Assembly (NCBI GenBank): GCA_963841845.1 | Contig: CAWJEG010000008.1 | Coordinates: 62,001-126,000 of the forward strand | DNA from: CAVVGZ01 sp963841845 | GTDB taxonomy: Bacteria; Chloroflexota; Anaerolineae; Anaerolineales; Anaerolineaceae | Direction: 5' to 3' | DNA length: 64,000 nucleotides | Shown here: positions 41,959-52,418 of the stretch, one piece after another | Numbering within the stretch: the first letter of the stretch is position 1 | Layout: each line of letters opens with the position of its first letter | Notes under the pieces: model-generated | What the model was told of the DNA's origin: nothing | Seen by the model: only the letters and a program-made list of their open reading frames with translations | The model's database searches: none | Position numbers and translations under genes: made by a program

Positions 41959-44835
41959 ATGAAATCTACACTGGCATACTGGCTGGTAAAAGAGCGAAGG
42001 AAAAAAGACAGCCAATTCCAAAAAACACTGCAGACAGCTGGCGGTTTTACCGCTATAGGAATCGGGGCGATTCTTGCGCTGCTTCTCATGGCAGCCATTA
42101 CGCTGGCAGGGTATGCTTATGTGCGAATAACATCCGGACTGCCTTCCATAGAAAAACTCCCGGTGATGCTTGACCCGTTGAATGGCGTTTACCTGACCCC
42201 AACACGTCTTTATGACCGCAGCGGTGAAGTAATTATCACCGCACTGGAAAACCCTGGCACTAAAAAAAGATATACTTATCTGGATCCCATTGGTGAGGAT
42301 TATTTTTCCCCGCAATTTGTTGAAATTACAACCGCACTGACTGATCCAGAATTCTGGAACCACTCCGGATATGACCTCAGAAATATAACAGATCTATCAG
42401 CCCTGACAATCCCTGAACGCCTGGTAGAGGATATGCTGTTGAGCCAGGAAGAACCTGGTCTGGAGAGATCGCTGCAAATGCGGCTGCTGGCAGCACAGCT
42501 TGTTGCAAAGTTCGGACGGCGCCAGGTGCTGGAATGGTACCTGAATACGGCTGAATACGGGCATATGATATACGGGGCAGGCAATGCTGCCCGCTTCTAT
42601 TTAGGAAAATCTGCCAGTGAACTAGACCTGGCAGAGACAGTTCTGCTGGCTGCAGTGGCAGAGATGCCGGCACTTAATCCATTTGACACGCCCGAGGCGG
42701 CTTTCGAGCGGCAGAAGGAAAAATTGGACCGTCTGCTGATTATGAATCGGATCAGTCCGGATGAATATTTGGCTGCTGTCCAGAAAAGGATTACCCTGGC
42801 TGATCCACCCACTGAGCCAGCAAACCTGGCCCCGGTGTTTACAAAATCCGTACTGGACCAGCTTTACCAGGATTTTGGCAGGGAACAGGTGGAGCGGGGA
42901 GGCTTGACGGTTACCACCACAATGGACTATACCCTGCAGCAGCAGATGGATTGCACGCTATCCCTCCACCTGAAGCGCCTGACCGGGATAGAGTCATCCA
43001 ACAATCCTGATTCGCAGACTTGTGAGGCCGGAAAACTGCTTTCCCCCCGTCTCGGTGAAAACACGGACTTTCCAGACGAACTGGTGGCCAGTGCATTGGT
43101 GATGGATCCAGAAAATGGTCAGGTACTAGCCCTAAATGAGGATGTGGGATTGGCTGCAGACCATGGATTGAGTATTCCTAAGCAGCAAGGTTCCCTGTTG
43201 TCTCCGTTTGTTGCCCTGGCAGGTTTTGCACAAGGATTGAGTCCGGCCACACTGGTATGGGATATACCTCCCAGCATGCCGCTGGCACTCTCTGATTTTG
43301 AAAATCCAGATGGTCAGTATCATGGTCCAGTCCGGTTGCGTACCGCATTGGCAAATGATTATCTGGTTCCCATTGCCCAATTTATGGAGCAGATTGGCGC
43401 AGTGAATGTCTGGCGTACGGCAGAAAATTTTGGATTAACCACGCTTGCCGAAATCCCGCAACCGGAACAACTTTTATTTGGCGGCGGAAATGCCTCCCTC
43501 CTGGAAACTGCCCAGGCATATAGTGTTTTTGCCAACCTGGGGGTGCAGGCTGGAATGGGAACCTCTGCCGATGATTCCCTTTCGCCACTTCTCATCCGGC
43601 GTGTAGTGGATGCCAATGGCAATTTGGTGAAGGATTACGAGAATGACATACAAAATAAATCAATATTAAGCCCCGAGCTGGCTTTCCTGATCAACCATGT
43701 ATTGAGCGATGCAACAGCGCGCCAGGAGAGCCTGGGTTATCCCAATGCACTGGATGTTGGTTTACCCAGCGGGGCAAAGATCGGGCAAACCGCAGAGAAG
43801 GACCAGGTGTGGACGGTTGGGTATAGCCCCCAGCGCCTGGTATTAACCTGGCTGGGTGTTCCTGAGGGTGTAAGTGCCAACCTGCCTGTGCAGGCAGCGG
43901 CGGATCTCTACCATGCCCTGATGCAATATACCAGCCGGGATTTACCCTATAGGGACTGGCAAATGCCTGAGGGAGTTGTCCTTGCAGCCGTTTGTAACCC
44001 GTCTGGTTTGCTGCCCTCAGAATCCTGTGAGAATGTGGTAGAAGAGATCTTCCTGCAAAACAATATTCCCACCCAGGTTGATAATCTCTACCAAACCCTG
44101 CAAATTAACCGGGAGACCCAGCACCTGGCGACGGTATTCACACCCCCGGAGCTGGTTGAAGAGCAAACCTTCCTTGTAGTTCCACCGCAGGCAGAGGATT
44201 GGGCCAGGGAGACCGGACTGCCTCAACCGCCGAAAGACTATGACACCATCCAGCCCCCACAGCAAAACCCGGATGCGGAGATAACGGAACCGGGCTTGTT
44301 TGATACAGTTCATGGGAATGTCGTTATCCGCGGCACCGCCCGCGGGGAAGGATTCACCTCTTATACCCTGCAGGTTGGACAAGGATTGAATCCGCAGACA
44401 TGGCAGAACCTTGCACCGCCTGCTGAACGACCGGTACGCAAAGCCGTGTTGGGGGACTGGGATACCCAGGGACTGGAGGGGCTGTATGCCATACGCCTGG
44501 TTGTTCTGCGCCAAAACCAGCAGGCAGACACCACCGTAATCCAGGTTACAGTGGACAACACGCTCCCTTTGGTCCAGGTCTCTTACCCCACGGATGGCGG
44601 TGAGGTTGAGCCGGATGCAAAGGGATTCATCCATTTTACTGCGGAAGCTCAGGATGCAGCCGGGATTCAAAGCGTGAGCTGGTACCTGGATGAATCATTA
44701 ATTGGAGAAAGATCCCAGCCACCCTACTTGCTGCCCTGGCAGACGCAGCCTGGCAAGCATACCCTTTCAGTGAGGGCAACTGATCTTGCGGGGAATGTGG
44801 GTGAGTCTCCAGAGATTCGTTTTGACGTACCCTGA
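41959..44835 (+). CDS. Bifunctional penicillin-binding-protein-like protein with degenerate active sites
   Basis: About 958 residues: cytoplasmic N-terminus, one membrane segment (~36-60), a GT51-like domain (~90-250), a transpeptidase-like domain (~300-660) and C-terminal Ig-like domains (~760-958). The glycosyltransferase motif EDxxFxxHxG reads TDPEFWNHSG, its catalytic Glu being Thr; the STITQQ motif is absent; QVLEWYLNTAEYG is kept. In the transpeptidase SxxK reads SLLS, SxN reads DYL (ALANDYLVPIAQ) and KTG reads KIG (GAKIGQTAEKD), while WTVGYSP is kept. So neither activity is expected, and a scaffold or regulatory role in wall synthesis is likely. The ATG at 41959 gives the natural N-terminus. 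Confidence 0.75.
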   Translation: MKSTLAYWLVKERRKKDSQFQKTLQTAGGFTAIGIGAILALLLMAAITLAGYAYVRITSGLPSIEKLPVMLDPLNGVYLTPTRLYDRSGEVIITALENPGTKKRYTYLDPIGEDYFSPQFVEITTALTDPEFWNHSGYDLRNITDLSALTIPERLVEDMLLSQEEPGLERSLQMRLLAAQLVAKFGRRQVLEWYLNTAEYGHMIYGAGNAARFYLGKSASELDLAETVLLAAVAEMPALNPFDTPEAAFERQKEKLDRLLIMNRISPDEYLAAVQKRITLADPPTEPANLAPVFTKSVLDQLYQDFGREQVERGGLTVTTTMDYTLQQQMDCTLSLHLKRLTGIESSNNPDSQTCEAGKLLSPRLGENTDFPDELVASALVMDPENGQVLALNEDVGLAADHGLSIPKQQGSLLSPFVALAGFAQGLSPATLVWDIPPSMPLALSDFENPDGQYHGPVRLRTALANDYLVPIAQFMEQIGAVNVWRTAENFGLTTLAEIPQPEQLLFGGGNASLLETAQAYSVFANLGVQAGMGTSADDSLSPLLIRRVVDANGNLVKDYENDIQNKSILSPELAFLINHVLSDATARQESLGYPNALDVGLPSGAKIGQTAEKDQVWTVGYSPQRLVLTWLGVPEGVSANLPVQAAADLYHALMQYTSRDLPYRDWQMPEGVVLAAVCNPSGLLPSESCENVVEEIFLQNNIPTQVDNLYQTLQINRETQHLATVFTPPELVEEQTFLVVPPQAEDWARETGLPQPPKDYDTIQPPQQNPDAEITEPGLFDTVHGNVVIRGTARGEGFTSYTLQVGQGLNPQTWQNLAPPAERPVRKAVLGDWDTQGLEGLYAIRLVVLRQNQQADTTVIQVTVDNTLPLVQVSYPTDGGEVEPDAKGFIHFTAEAQDAAGIQSVSWYLDESLIGERSQPPYLLPWQTQPGKHTLSVRATDLAGNVGESPEIRFDVP

Positions 44836-44914
44836 TCATTTAATAACATCGAAAAGTATCGGCCAGGAGATTTAGTTTCCAGCAATTATCCAGTCAGGGT
44901 CCATACAAAAATCC

Positions 44915-46720
44915 CTATTCCAGTTCAATCCGGTATTCCTCCATAAGGATATCGGGGATATTCCAGCCCTTCTGGTCACTGATTTCCCTGAAAGCACGGC
45001 GGTAATACAATGAGACGTGAACCTGTATTTCACCTTTTTCCGGCAAGGCAAATCGATACATGCCGTGATCTGTCTCAAAGGCTGCCAGGCGGTTGTCACT
45101 CTCGATATAGGTTGGATTCCAGTATGCGCCGCTGGGTGAGATTTCTGTCCAGAATTCGGTGAGCACCTTGGCGTAAGCCTTACCAGGCAGACCGGCATAG
45201 TATCCTTCCCGGGGATCTCCCACTCCACCCCAATCGGGAATGACCGGACCTTCGAGCAGTTCCAATAAATTACCCTGGTTGTCGGTAACATTGACAAGCA
45301 GGATCAACTGACGCAGCGGGCTGTCAGTGGGTACGTCGTGCCCGGTCAGGTCATTGCGGATGCTGACGCTCACCTCGAGGGAATCCTCTTTCAGAGTGGT
45401 TTGGACGCTCATGGTGACGGCATTTTGCAGCAGGACTTCGTTTGAGGCGCCAGGGAAAGTATGAGCATGGATGGTTTGGGGATCACGCTCAACGCCCCCT
45501 TTTTGCAGGGCAACATTGGTGATTTCTTTCCCATCCAGCACCGTCGGGGCCGGCATGTGGCACTGCTGGCATGTCTGCCCGGTCTGCGGGTCGCTGTAAG
45601 GGCTTGCCAGCCATTCTCCATAGGAGTTGTAAACAACTGTATCCCAGAATACCCCAAAGTGGCAGGGAGCGCAGAACCGGCTCTCCTCTATCAACGGCAG
45701 GTAGGTATCTTCGGCTGGGACATTATCATCATCAAACGTCCCAAAGAACAGCTGGTATCTGAGAGGGTCCTCCGGGAAGGGACGCCGCACATCCATGGAG
45801 AGTACACCGGGCATATTGGGGAAAGGCATGCTGCTGGCATCCAGGCGTACATCTGCTATTTTATGGCAAAAATCACAATGTATGCCGAAAATATCCACTC
45901 CGCTGACCGTTTCAGGATTGATCCCGTATGGGTCCTCCAGGGCAGCACCGGGAATATGGCAGGCGGCGCAGTTGCCGGCCGAATTGGGAAAATCCAGTTT
46001 GTAACCCGGACCATAATAGGGCTGGCTCAAATCCGGGGGAATGGGGACGCGTCCGTAGTCACGGTTGTTGACATAGCGGGTGGGCGGGCTCAGATTTCCA
46101 TCCAAGTCGCTGCCAAAATACATGCTCAAGTAGCGAGGATTCCGGGATGATTTCCCGTGGGCGTCGTTATCCAGCCAGACCTGGGTGACCGCCGGTTTAC
46201 AGGAGTAGCACGAGCCTTCCCCCTCCGGCAAGACCCAGCTGTAATCCGGGTTATCCGTGGTCTGGTATTTAACCAACTGGAGGCTAATTTCCTCTGCGGG
46301 GGGTATAACCTTCTCCACCCTGGCGCAGTAGTAGCCTTCCTTCCAGGCACTGACCGTGACCGGATTGCCATCCGGCAGTTTTGAAAGGGTGAATGTTCCA
46401 TTTTGATCTGTAAGGGTTTCATTGCTGGTCGCCTGTATTCGTACGGTAGCCCCGGTGACAGGACCTAGCTCATCAGCCACTGTGCCGGTTATATTGCCAG
46501 ATGGGAGGGTCGGTTCGGTTACCAGGACAAGCGGATTGTCGGTAGGCAATTGCTCAATAAGGCCTGGATTTTGTGTGACGGCAGGTTGTGGGACGGGAGT
46601 ACATCCGGCCAGGAACAAGAAAATCAAGGGAATGATGATTCTTAGCAAATTTTGATGGTTTGGGACACCCAGGTTCCAATCCTTCCAAATGGAATAATTA
46701 CCTGCCGTTATTTTGTTCAT
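44915..46720 (-). CDS. Multihaem c-type cytochrome lipoprotein (five CxxC-H/K motifs)
   Basis: A 601-residue exported protein. A signal/lipobox ends LFLAGC (Cys40). Residues ~73-150 form a carboxypeptidase-regulatory-like beta domain. Then come haem motifs CYSCK (171), CAACH (251), CDFCH (282), CAPCH (350) and CQQCH (384); the CxxCK form recalls the catalytic haem of nitrite reductase NrfA and cytochrome c554-like proteins. A C-terminal beta domain (~420-601) follows. It likely passes electrons at the outer face of the membrane; substrate unknown. Its start overlaps the end of the Asp-box gene by 23 bases, so they are co-translated. Confidence 0.8.
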   Translation of the reverse strand: MNKITAGNYSIWKDWNLGVPNHQNLLRIIIPLIFLFLAGCTPVPQPAVTQNPGLIEQLPTDNPLVLVTEPTLPSGNITGTVADELGPVTGATVRIQATSNETLTDQNGTFTLSKLPDGNPVTVSAWKEGYYCARVEKVIPPAEEISLQLVKYQTTDNPDYSWVLPEGEGSCYSCKPAVTQVWLDNDAHGKSSRNPRYLSMYFGSDLDGNLSPPTRYVNNRDYGRVPIPPDLSQPYYGPGYKLDFPNSAGNCAACHIPGAALEDPYGINPETVSGVDIFGIHCDFCHKIADVRLDASSMPFPNMPGVLSMDVRRPFPEDPLRYQLFFGTFDDDNVPAEDTYLPLIEESRFCAPCHFGVFWDTVVYNSYGEWLASPYSDPQTGQTCQQCHMPAPTVLDGKEITNVALQKGGVERDPQTIHAHTFPGASNEVLLQNAVTMSVQTTLKEDSLEVSVSIRNDLTGHDVPTDSPLRQLILLVNVTDNQGNLLELLEGPVIPDWGGVGDPREGYYAGLPGKAYAKVLTEFWTEISPSGAYWNPTYIESDNRLAAFETDHGMYRFALPEKGEIQVHVSLYYRRAFREISDQKGWNIPDILMEEYRIELE

Positions 46721-49634
46721 GAGATTTTGACCTTCTTGATAAAAGGACTGCTGCCATTACAAGTCCAACAGGAATGAAGCTGGAGGGACATCCGCCTGCC
46801 GATTTTCCAACAGGCACTTGCGTTTCGGTAACCGGCGGGATGGAGGTTGGCTTGGGAGGCACAGCGGTGCTGGTAGGCAGGGGGGTTGGGCTTGGCTGGA
46901 TGATCACCGGCTGCGGGGGTTTAGCGTTGAGATCCATGCGGTACATCCCGTCACCCTCTGAAGCAGCATAAAGGTGCAGGCTGTCATGGGACAGGGCGAG
47001 GGCATTGACTGCCTTGTTGTTCATCCCGGCAGGCAGATAAAGCCAGGTGCTGCCCCCATCCTCAGATCGATAGACACCGCTGCGGTTATCGGCCAGGTAC
47101 ATCCTGGATGGGTTTTTCTGATCGAAGAGAATTTCCCGGATTTTTCCTTCGGGATTCAATCCGGCAGATACGTGCTGCCAGGATTGCCCTCCATCCAATG
47201 AAGAATACAACCCTTCGTTCAAACTGCCTGCAAATAGTGTGTCCGCTTCCCTGGGATGGAGGGCAATGGAGGCCAACTGTTTGCTTTGCGGCAGGCCGTT
47301 TTCGATGCTTGCCCAGGTTTTTCCGCTATCGGTGGTTTTTAATAAGCCCTTGTTGAAAGTTGCTGCATAAACAACCTGGGGATTACCAGGATCCACAGCA
47401 ATTTTAGCAATGGCGGCATCGGATGTATTGGTATCATTGGCAGGGCTCCAGGTTTTTCCGCCATCCTCTGAGCGGTACACTCCCCCGCCTGGCTGCTGCT
47501 CATCAAATGATCCGCAGGAATACCAACCCGCTATCCCCGCATAGGCAATCTGTGGATCGGATGGGGCGAATACGATATCTTTCCAGGCCATTTTCATCGG
47601 CGCCTGGGCAACCTGCTGCCAGGATTGGCCAGCATCTGTGCTCCTTACCAACACCCGCGGACAGGTAAGCTCGCTCAGAATGGTGTTGCCATCTGCAGGA
47701 TTTATTGCCACGGTATGCCAGTCCAGCTGGTAAAAAGGCGGCTGAGCCATCCCTGTCCAATCTTCCCCGCCGTTGTAGCTGGTGAATATGCCGCTGCGGG
47801 CGGCGGCTATCATTTGGGCGGGTTCCAAGGGATTCACCGCCAAATCGCGTACCTGTGCCCCGGTATAGCCTTTGCTGGCGATGGTCCAGGTTTGTCCGCC
47901 ATTAATGCTGAGGAAATTGCCCCCGCCGTAATTGTTGACGAAAATTCTGTCGGGGTCAAGAGGGTCAACCTGGAAATCAATCGGATGCCCTGCCTGGGTT
48001 CCTTCTGGTCCCCAGCCTTCATTCCCGCCCATCAAGGGCAGTTTTTTCCAGGAATACCCGCCATCATCACTGCGGTACATGGCGCTGTATCCGCCGGCAT
48101 AGGCAATTTGTGGGTCAGATGCAGCAAATTCAACCGAGGAAATCATCTGGTCTTTGAGAGTATGGGTCCAGCTCTCCCCGCCATCCTCGCTGATGTATAC
48201 GCCTCTGCCCTCGTTATACTGGACATTACCGGTTCCAGCGATAAGAATATCGGGGTTTTGAGGGTGCATAAACAGCGAGCCAACGTACAGGTTATTTAAA
48301 CCGTTTTTCTGGTCAAGCGACTGCCAGGTTTTTCCGGCATCCGTGCTCTTGAGAATTCCAACACCGCCCGGCGCGCCTGTCTGCGGGTTGGAGTTGGCTG
48401 CCTCGCGGTCGAAGATGCCGGTGGACACATAGATCGTATCAGGGTTGCGCGGGTCAATCAGGATGTATCGCGCCAGGTTGTCGCCACGCCAGACCTGCAC
48501 CCAGTTCTCCCCGCCGTCGGTGGTTTTATATACCACCCCGCCGACCATATCAAACTCGCGCCCTTGCCGGCTTTCGCCGAAATAATCCCAACTGCCAATT
48601 TCAGCAGCCGCATAAACGGTATTGGAATCGCGCCAGTCCACTCCGAAACCGCGGAAGGTGGGAGCCTGCTCAACAATACCGTTTATTTTTTTTGTCCAGG
48701 TCAGGCCATTATCCTCCGATTTAAAAATTCCTTTCTGGCCCTGGATGCCGATCCAGATGATTTGCGGATTTACAGGATCGATCGTCAGGCTGAAAACTGG
48801 AATCAGATCGCCGGTTTCGCCGCTGCGGGCAGATATGCCCTGGTTGGTAGCACCCCAGGTTTGGCCACCGTCCTGGCTGATGAAGACCCCTGCCATTGCA
48901 TCGGTGACAAACATCAAATCCGGATTATCGGGGTTCATACGGATGTCATAGCCGAGGCCGCCGATAGGGCCTCCCAGGCGGATCCAGGTGTACTCCGGGG
49001 GGACAGTCGGGGTAGGTTTGGGAGCAGGTCCCCAGACCTCTATATCATCCAACCAGACCCGGGAATCCGTCAACGACTCAAAACTGAAACCGCCAGCAAT
49101 AATTGGCTCGGGATCTTTATATTCAAAACGCTTTATACCATCCACCGAGAGACTGACCAAATCACCAAAAGCAGAAAGTTCTACATTGTGCCAGCCAGAC
49201 CCTATTCCTCCCTGTTGAGCCAGGTTCTCCTTAAACTCGTTGCCGCCCAACTGTTTGCTGAGGTACAGGTGGTTAATTCCAATCCCGGTAAAGTAACGCA
49301 CAGGCATTTGAGCGCGAATATTGGCATGCAGGGCGGCGTCATTTTCAAATTTCACCCGGAAACGCAGGCGGTAATCCTGCCAGGAATCCGTTAGAGGCCA
49401 GGCGAAATGGTGGCTTTCCCCTTTGAGCACATGGCTCCCATCCAGTTCGATAATTTCCCAGCCAGGCTCAAATTCCCAGACATCCGGATTACCGTTCTCA
49501 AAGTCTTCAGAAAAAAACAGAATTTCCTCGGCATCCTGGGCAATAACCGGGGATAAATTTCCAGGGAAGTAAAATGAGAAAATTAGAAAAATGAGGAAAA
49601 GGGAGATCAACCAGGGAGATGCAGCAGATTTCAT
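46698..49634 (-). CDS. Large exported Asp-box (BNR/sortilin-like) repeat protein with C-terminal anchor
   Basis: A 978-residue protein: signal peptide (~1-33), a concanavalin-like beta-sandwich (~38-205), then about 13 Asp-box repeats forming beta-propeller(s) (examples SQDGGQTWG, STDAGKTWQ, SEDGGSTWL). A Pro/Thr linker near 925 leads to GGCPSSFIPVGLVMAAVLLS and a basic tail RRSKSHEQ, a Cys-plus-hydrophobic anchor. Asp-box propellers include sortilin/VPS10, sialidases and xyloglucanases; here no catalytic residues can be named. GGAGG precedes the ATG. It is upstream of, and overlaps, the multihaem gene. Confidence 0.75.
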   Translation of the reverse strand: MKSAASPWLISLFLIFLIFSFYFPGNLSPVIAQDAEEILFFSEDFENGNPDVWEFEPGWEIIELDGSHVLKGESHHFAWPLTDSWQDYRLRFRVKFENDAALHANIRAQMPVRYFTGIGINHLYLSKQLGGNEFKENLAQQGGIGSGWHNVELSAFGDLVSLSVDGIKRFEYKDPEPIIAGGFSFESLTDSRVWLDDIEVWGPAPKPTPTVPPEYTWIRLGGPIGGLGYDIRMNPDNPDLMFVTDAMAGVFISQDGGQTWGATNQGISARSGETGDLIPVFSLTIDPVNPQIIWIGIQGQKGIFKSEDNGLTWTKKINGIVEQAPTFRGFGVDWRDSNTVYAAAEIGSWDYFGESRQGREFDMVGGVVYKTTDGGENWVQVWRGDNLARYILIDPRNPDTIYVSTGIFDREAANSNPQTGAPGGVGILKSTDAGKTWQSLDQKNGLNNLYVGSLFMHPQNPDILIAGTGNVQYNEGRGVYISEDGGESWTHTLKDQMISSVEFAASDPQIAYAGGYSAMYRSDDGGYSWKKLPLMGGNEGWGPEGTQAGHPIDFQVDPLDPDRIFVNNYGGGNFLSINGGQTWTIASKGYTGAQVRDLAVNPLEPAQMIAAARSGIFTSYNGGEDWTGMAQPPFYQLDWHTVAINPADGNTILSELTCPRVLVRSTDAGQSWQQVAQAPMKMAWKDIVFAPSDPQIAYAGIAGWYSCGSFDEQQPGGGVYRSEDGGKTWSPANDTNTSDAAIAKIAVDPGNPQVVYAATFNKGLLKTTDSGKTWASIENGLPQSKQLASIALHPREADTLFAGSLNEGLYSSLDGGQSWQHVSAGLNPEGKIREILFDQKNPSRMYLADNRSGVYRSEDGGSTWLYLPAGMNNKAVNALALSHDSLHLYAASEGDGMYRMDLNAKPPQPVIIQPSPTPLPTSTAVPPKPTSIPPVTETQVPVGKSAGGCPSSFIPVGLVMAAVLLSRRSKSHEQNNGR

Positions 49635-49773
49635 AATACGCCTCCGATCCCAGGAAAGCCATTAAAGTTCGAGAACGATTAACAATCACCCTCACAGAGA
49701 TGGATTTCAATGTTATGCCTGGTGTGATTAGTACGGCGGGAAATGGAAATCTCCATAAGGAATAAAACCCAGA

Positions 49774-52279
49774 TTAGTTCTTTAGTGTAATTCTAAAAGA
49801 CCTGTTCGCCAGCCATCCCACTGCCAGGAGCAACGGGATGAAACTCCCGGGACAGGAAGTGCGCGATGTATCTGATACAGGGAGTGGCGTAGCAGTTGGC
49901 AGGGCAGGCAAAGGTGTGGCCGTCATCGAAGGCGGCATTGTTTTGGTTGGCTGTGCGGCAGGCGTTGGCGACGATGTTGCGGTGGGCAGGGGTGTTGAGG
50001 TTGGCTGTAGGGCTGCCCATTCCTGCAGGCTCAAGGTGCTCAAGCGAAAGACCCCGCCGCCATCTGTGCCGGCATAAAGCGTATTGCCATCGGCAGAAAT
50101 CGACAGGGAGCGGATAGAACGTACGGAAAGTCCGTTGTTAATCAGCCGCCAGATATTCCCGCCATCCTCGCTGAGATAAATTCCCCGCTGCATGCTGCCA
50201 GCATACATCACATTCGGGCGGACGGGATCAATGAGGATGGAGGAAATTGGTTCATACGGATCCATCCCCAGACGCCTCCACTGCCATGTACGGCCCTGGT
50301 TGGTTGACATAAATACGCCGTAATTATATGTGGCCGCATAAATAATGTTATCCTCTTCGGGGTGCAAAGCCAGGGCGGTGACATGGCGGGCATACAGTTG
50401 TTCTGTGAGCGGCTGCCAGTTTTCCCCCCCATCCTGAGATCCCAACACCCACCCGGCGCCGGTGGCTGCCCAGAGCTGCTGCGTATTTTCGGGATTGATA
50501 ACCAGGTCTGTAACTGTCAAAGCATTGAGACGCCAGGCATCTACCGCTTTCCAGCTTGCCCCGGAATCAATGGAGTTCAGCACACTTAAGAAAACCGGGA
50601 CACGGCAGTTTTTCTCTGAAAGGACGCAGCTCAGCCTGCCCGTTCCTGCATAAATGGAGTCCCCGCCTGGTTCGAAGGCAAGCGTCAGCACCCCCTGATC
50701 TTTCGCTCCAAATTGGGCAAGATCTGCGCCAAGGTCGAGAGTCTTACTCCAGGTTTGCCCATCATTCTCACTAACCTGCAATATGCCGGTACTGCCATCC
50801 GCCAGGTAGATTCTCTCCGTCTGAAAAGGATTCACATCGATCATGGATCCCCCGATTGTAACCGGGTACTCCGAAGAGTTGATTCCCTGCCAGGTAACAC
50901 CCCCATCGGTACTCTTAAAAGGTCCACCCGCTGAAAGTGCATAAACTAAGGCCGGATTGTCAGGAGATACGGCAAGGGAGCGGATGTCAGCACCGCTGTA
51001 CCCGGTTCCGATCTCCTCCCAGGTGCGCCCATAATCAACGGAACGGTAAACCCCACCCAGGTCAGTAAGCGAATAGAGATATTTTGGCTTTTGGGGGTCA
51101 GCAGTCAGCATTAGCGGGGTACCTGGTTGGATTCCCGCCGGTCCCCATGAGCTGCCATTTAGCGGTGCGCTGATTATCCAGGATTGCCCCCGGTCGCTGC
51201 TGAAGTAATGATGCTCCAGCCCGGCAGCAAAGGCCAGATCGGGATCGGTGGGGGAGAAAAGGACGGCTGTGATTACTTCCCCCTCGATTCCCCCAACCCT
51301 CTCCCAGGATTTGCCGGCGTCGGCAGTCCGGTAAATACCGCTGCCATCCGGGAAGGCAAGGTTGCCGGCTGCGGCAAGCAGCAAGCCGGCTTCTTTTGCA
51401 TGGATGGAAATGGATTGGATATGCAGGTTTTGGAGCCCGGAGCTTGCAGGAGACCAGGTGGCCCCGCCATCTGTTGAGCTCAATACACCCAGGCCGCCCA
51501 TCTGTTCAAGCGAGGTTTCCCCCCCGGGAATGGCATTAGCAGCTTCGCGGTCATAAGCGCCAGTTGCCAGGAAAATCCCCAGCGGATTTTGCGGGTCAAT
51601 CATGGTTTGGTTTGCCAGGCTGTCACCACGCCAGACCGGCAGCCACATACTGCCGCCGTCGGTGGATTTAAAAAGGATTCCTTTGGCCTGGTCAAATAAT
51701 GTTCCCTTTTTTCTCTTTAAAATTCCAGGCAGTCGAACTTACCTCTGCAGCGGCAAAAAGCACATCCGGTTCAAGAGGTGAGATGGTAATACTGCGAATG
51801 GTTAAGCCTGGATACCCGGCGATACCGCGGCTTCGCAGCTGCCAGGTCCCGCCGCCATCCTGGGAACGGTAAACCGAGCCGGGGTCGGCAGTGCCAGCCC
51901 AGAGATTATTGGTGTGGGGATCAATCGCCAGACAGGTTACCGGGATGAGATCACCGGACCGGCCTCTACGCACCTGGATGCCTTTATTGCTGGCTTCCCA
52001 ATTTTTTCCTCCATCCCGGCTGATGAAAACCCCGGCGTTCTTATCACTTAAGTAGAATATATCCGGGTCATCCGGGTGGACCAATATTCCGGTACCATAC
52101 CCTCCCAGGGGGCCGCCTAGCTTTTCCCAGGAAAGGCTGCCCAGAGGAGAGGGAGGTCTTGTTTGAACGGGCGGCGAGGACGCGAATGTTTCCACCCAGG
52201 CAGCCTGGGTTAGAACGAGTAGAAGCATTGAGAGAAAGTAATGGAGGTTCAATGGGTGATCCTTTAAGAAAACATTCAA
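49774..52279 (-). pseudogene. Second large Asp-box repeat protein, frameshifted once
   Basis: A signal peptide protein starting at 52279 gives three Asp-box repeats, then a stop. In GAGAAAAAAGGG near 51700 a +1 shift joins TAWNFKEKKG to TLFDQAKGILFKSTDGGS, and the frame continues to 49774. The joined product (~834 residues) has about 13 Asp boxes and no beta-sandwich domain, and ends with a Pro/Thr linker and SCPGSFIPLLLAVGWLANRS, the same Cys-Pro anchor as the protein at 46698. Aligned segments (VWRGDSLANQTMIDPQNP and VWRGDNLARYILIDPRNP) show the two are paralogues. The run of six A and three G makes a sequencing error or transcriptional slippage plausible. Confidence 0.7.
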
Positions 52280-52418
52280 AATAAGAAGGCTAACATGTGA
52301 ATTTCTAAATACACACCAAATATATTCCCGCTTCCTAAAGATTTATCCTGCGTTTTTATGGTAATCCGGGGCATTTCGGGGAAGCTCCGGTTGCAGGATT
52401 GATTTTGTTTCTATGACC

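Noticed and set aside
47625..49394. Long forward open frames (224 and 276 codons) opposite the Asp-box protein
   Set aside because: They lie antisense to a repeat-rich gene whose codon bias leaves the opposite frame open; no domain, start signal or promoter supports them.
51690..51710. Programmed -1 ribosomal slippage at AAAAAAG in the second Asp-box gene
   Set aside because: The zero frame reads AAA-AAA-G, the wrong phase for tandem slippage, and a +1 change is needed; an insertion error or transcriptional slippage fits better.
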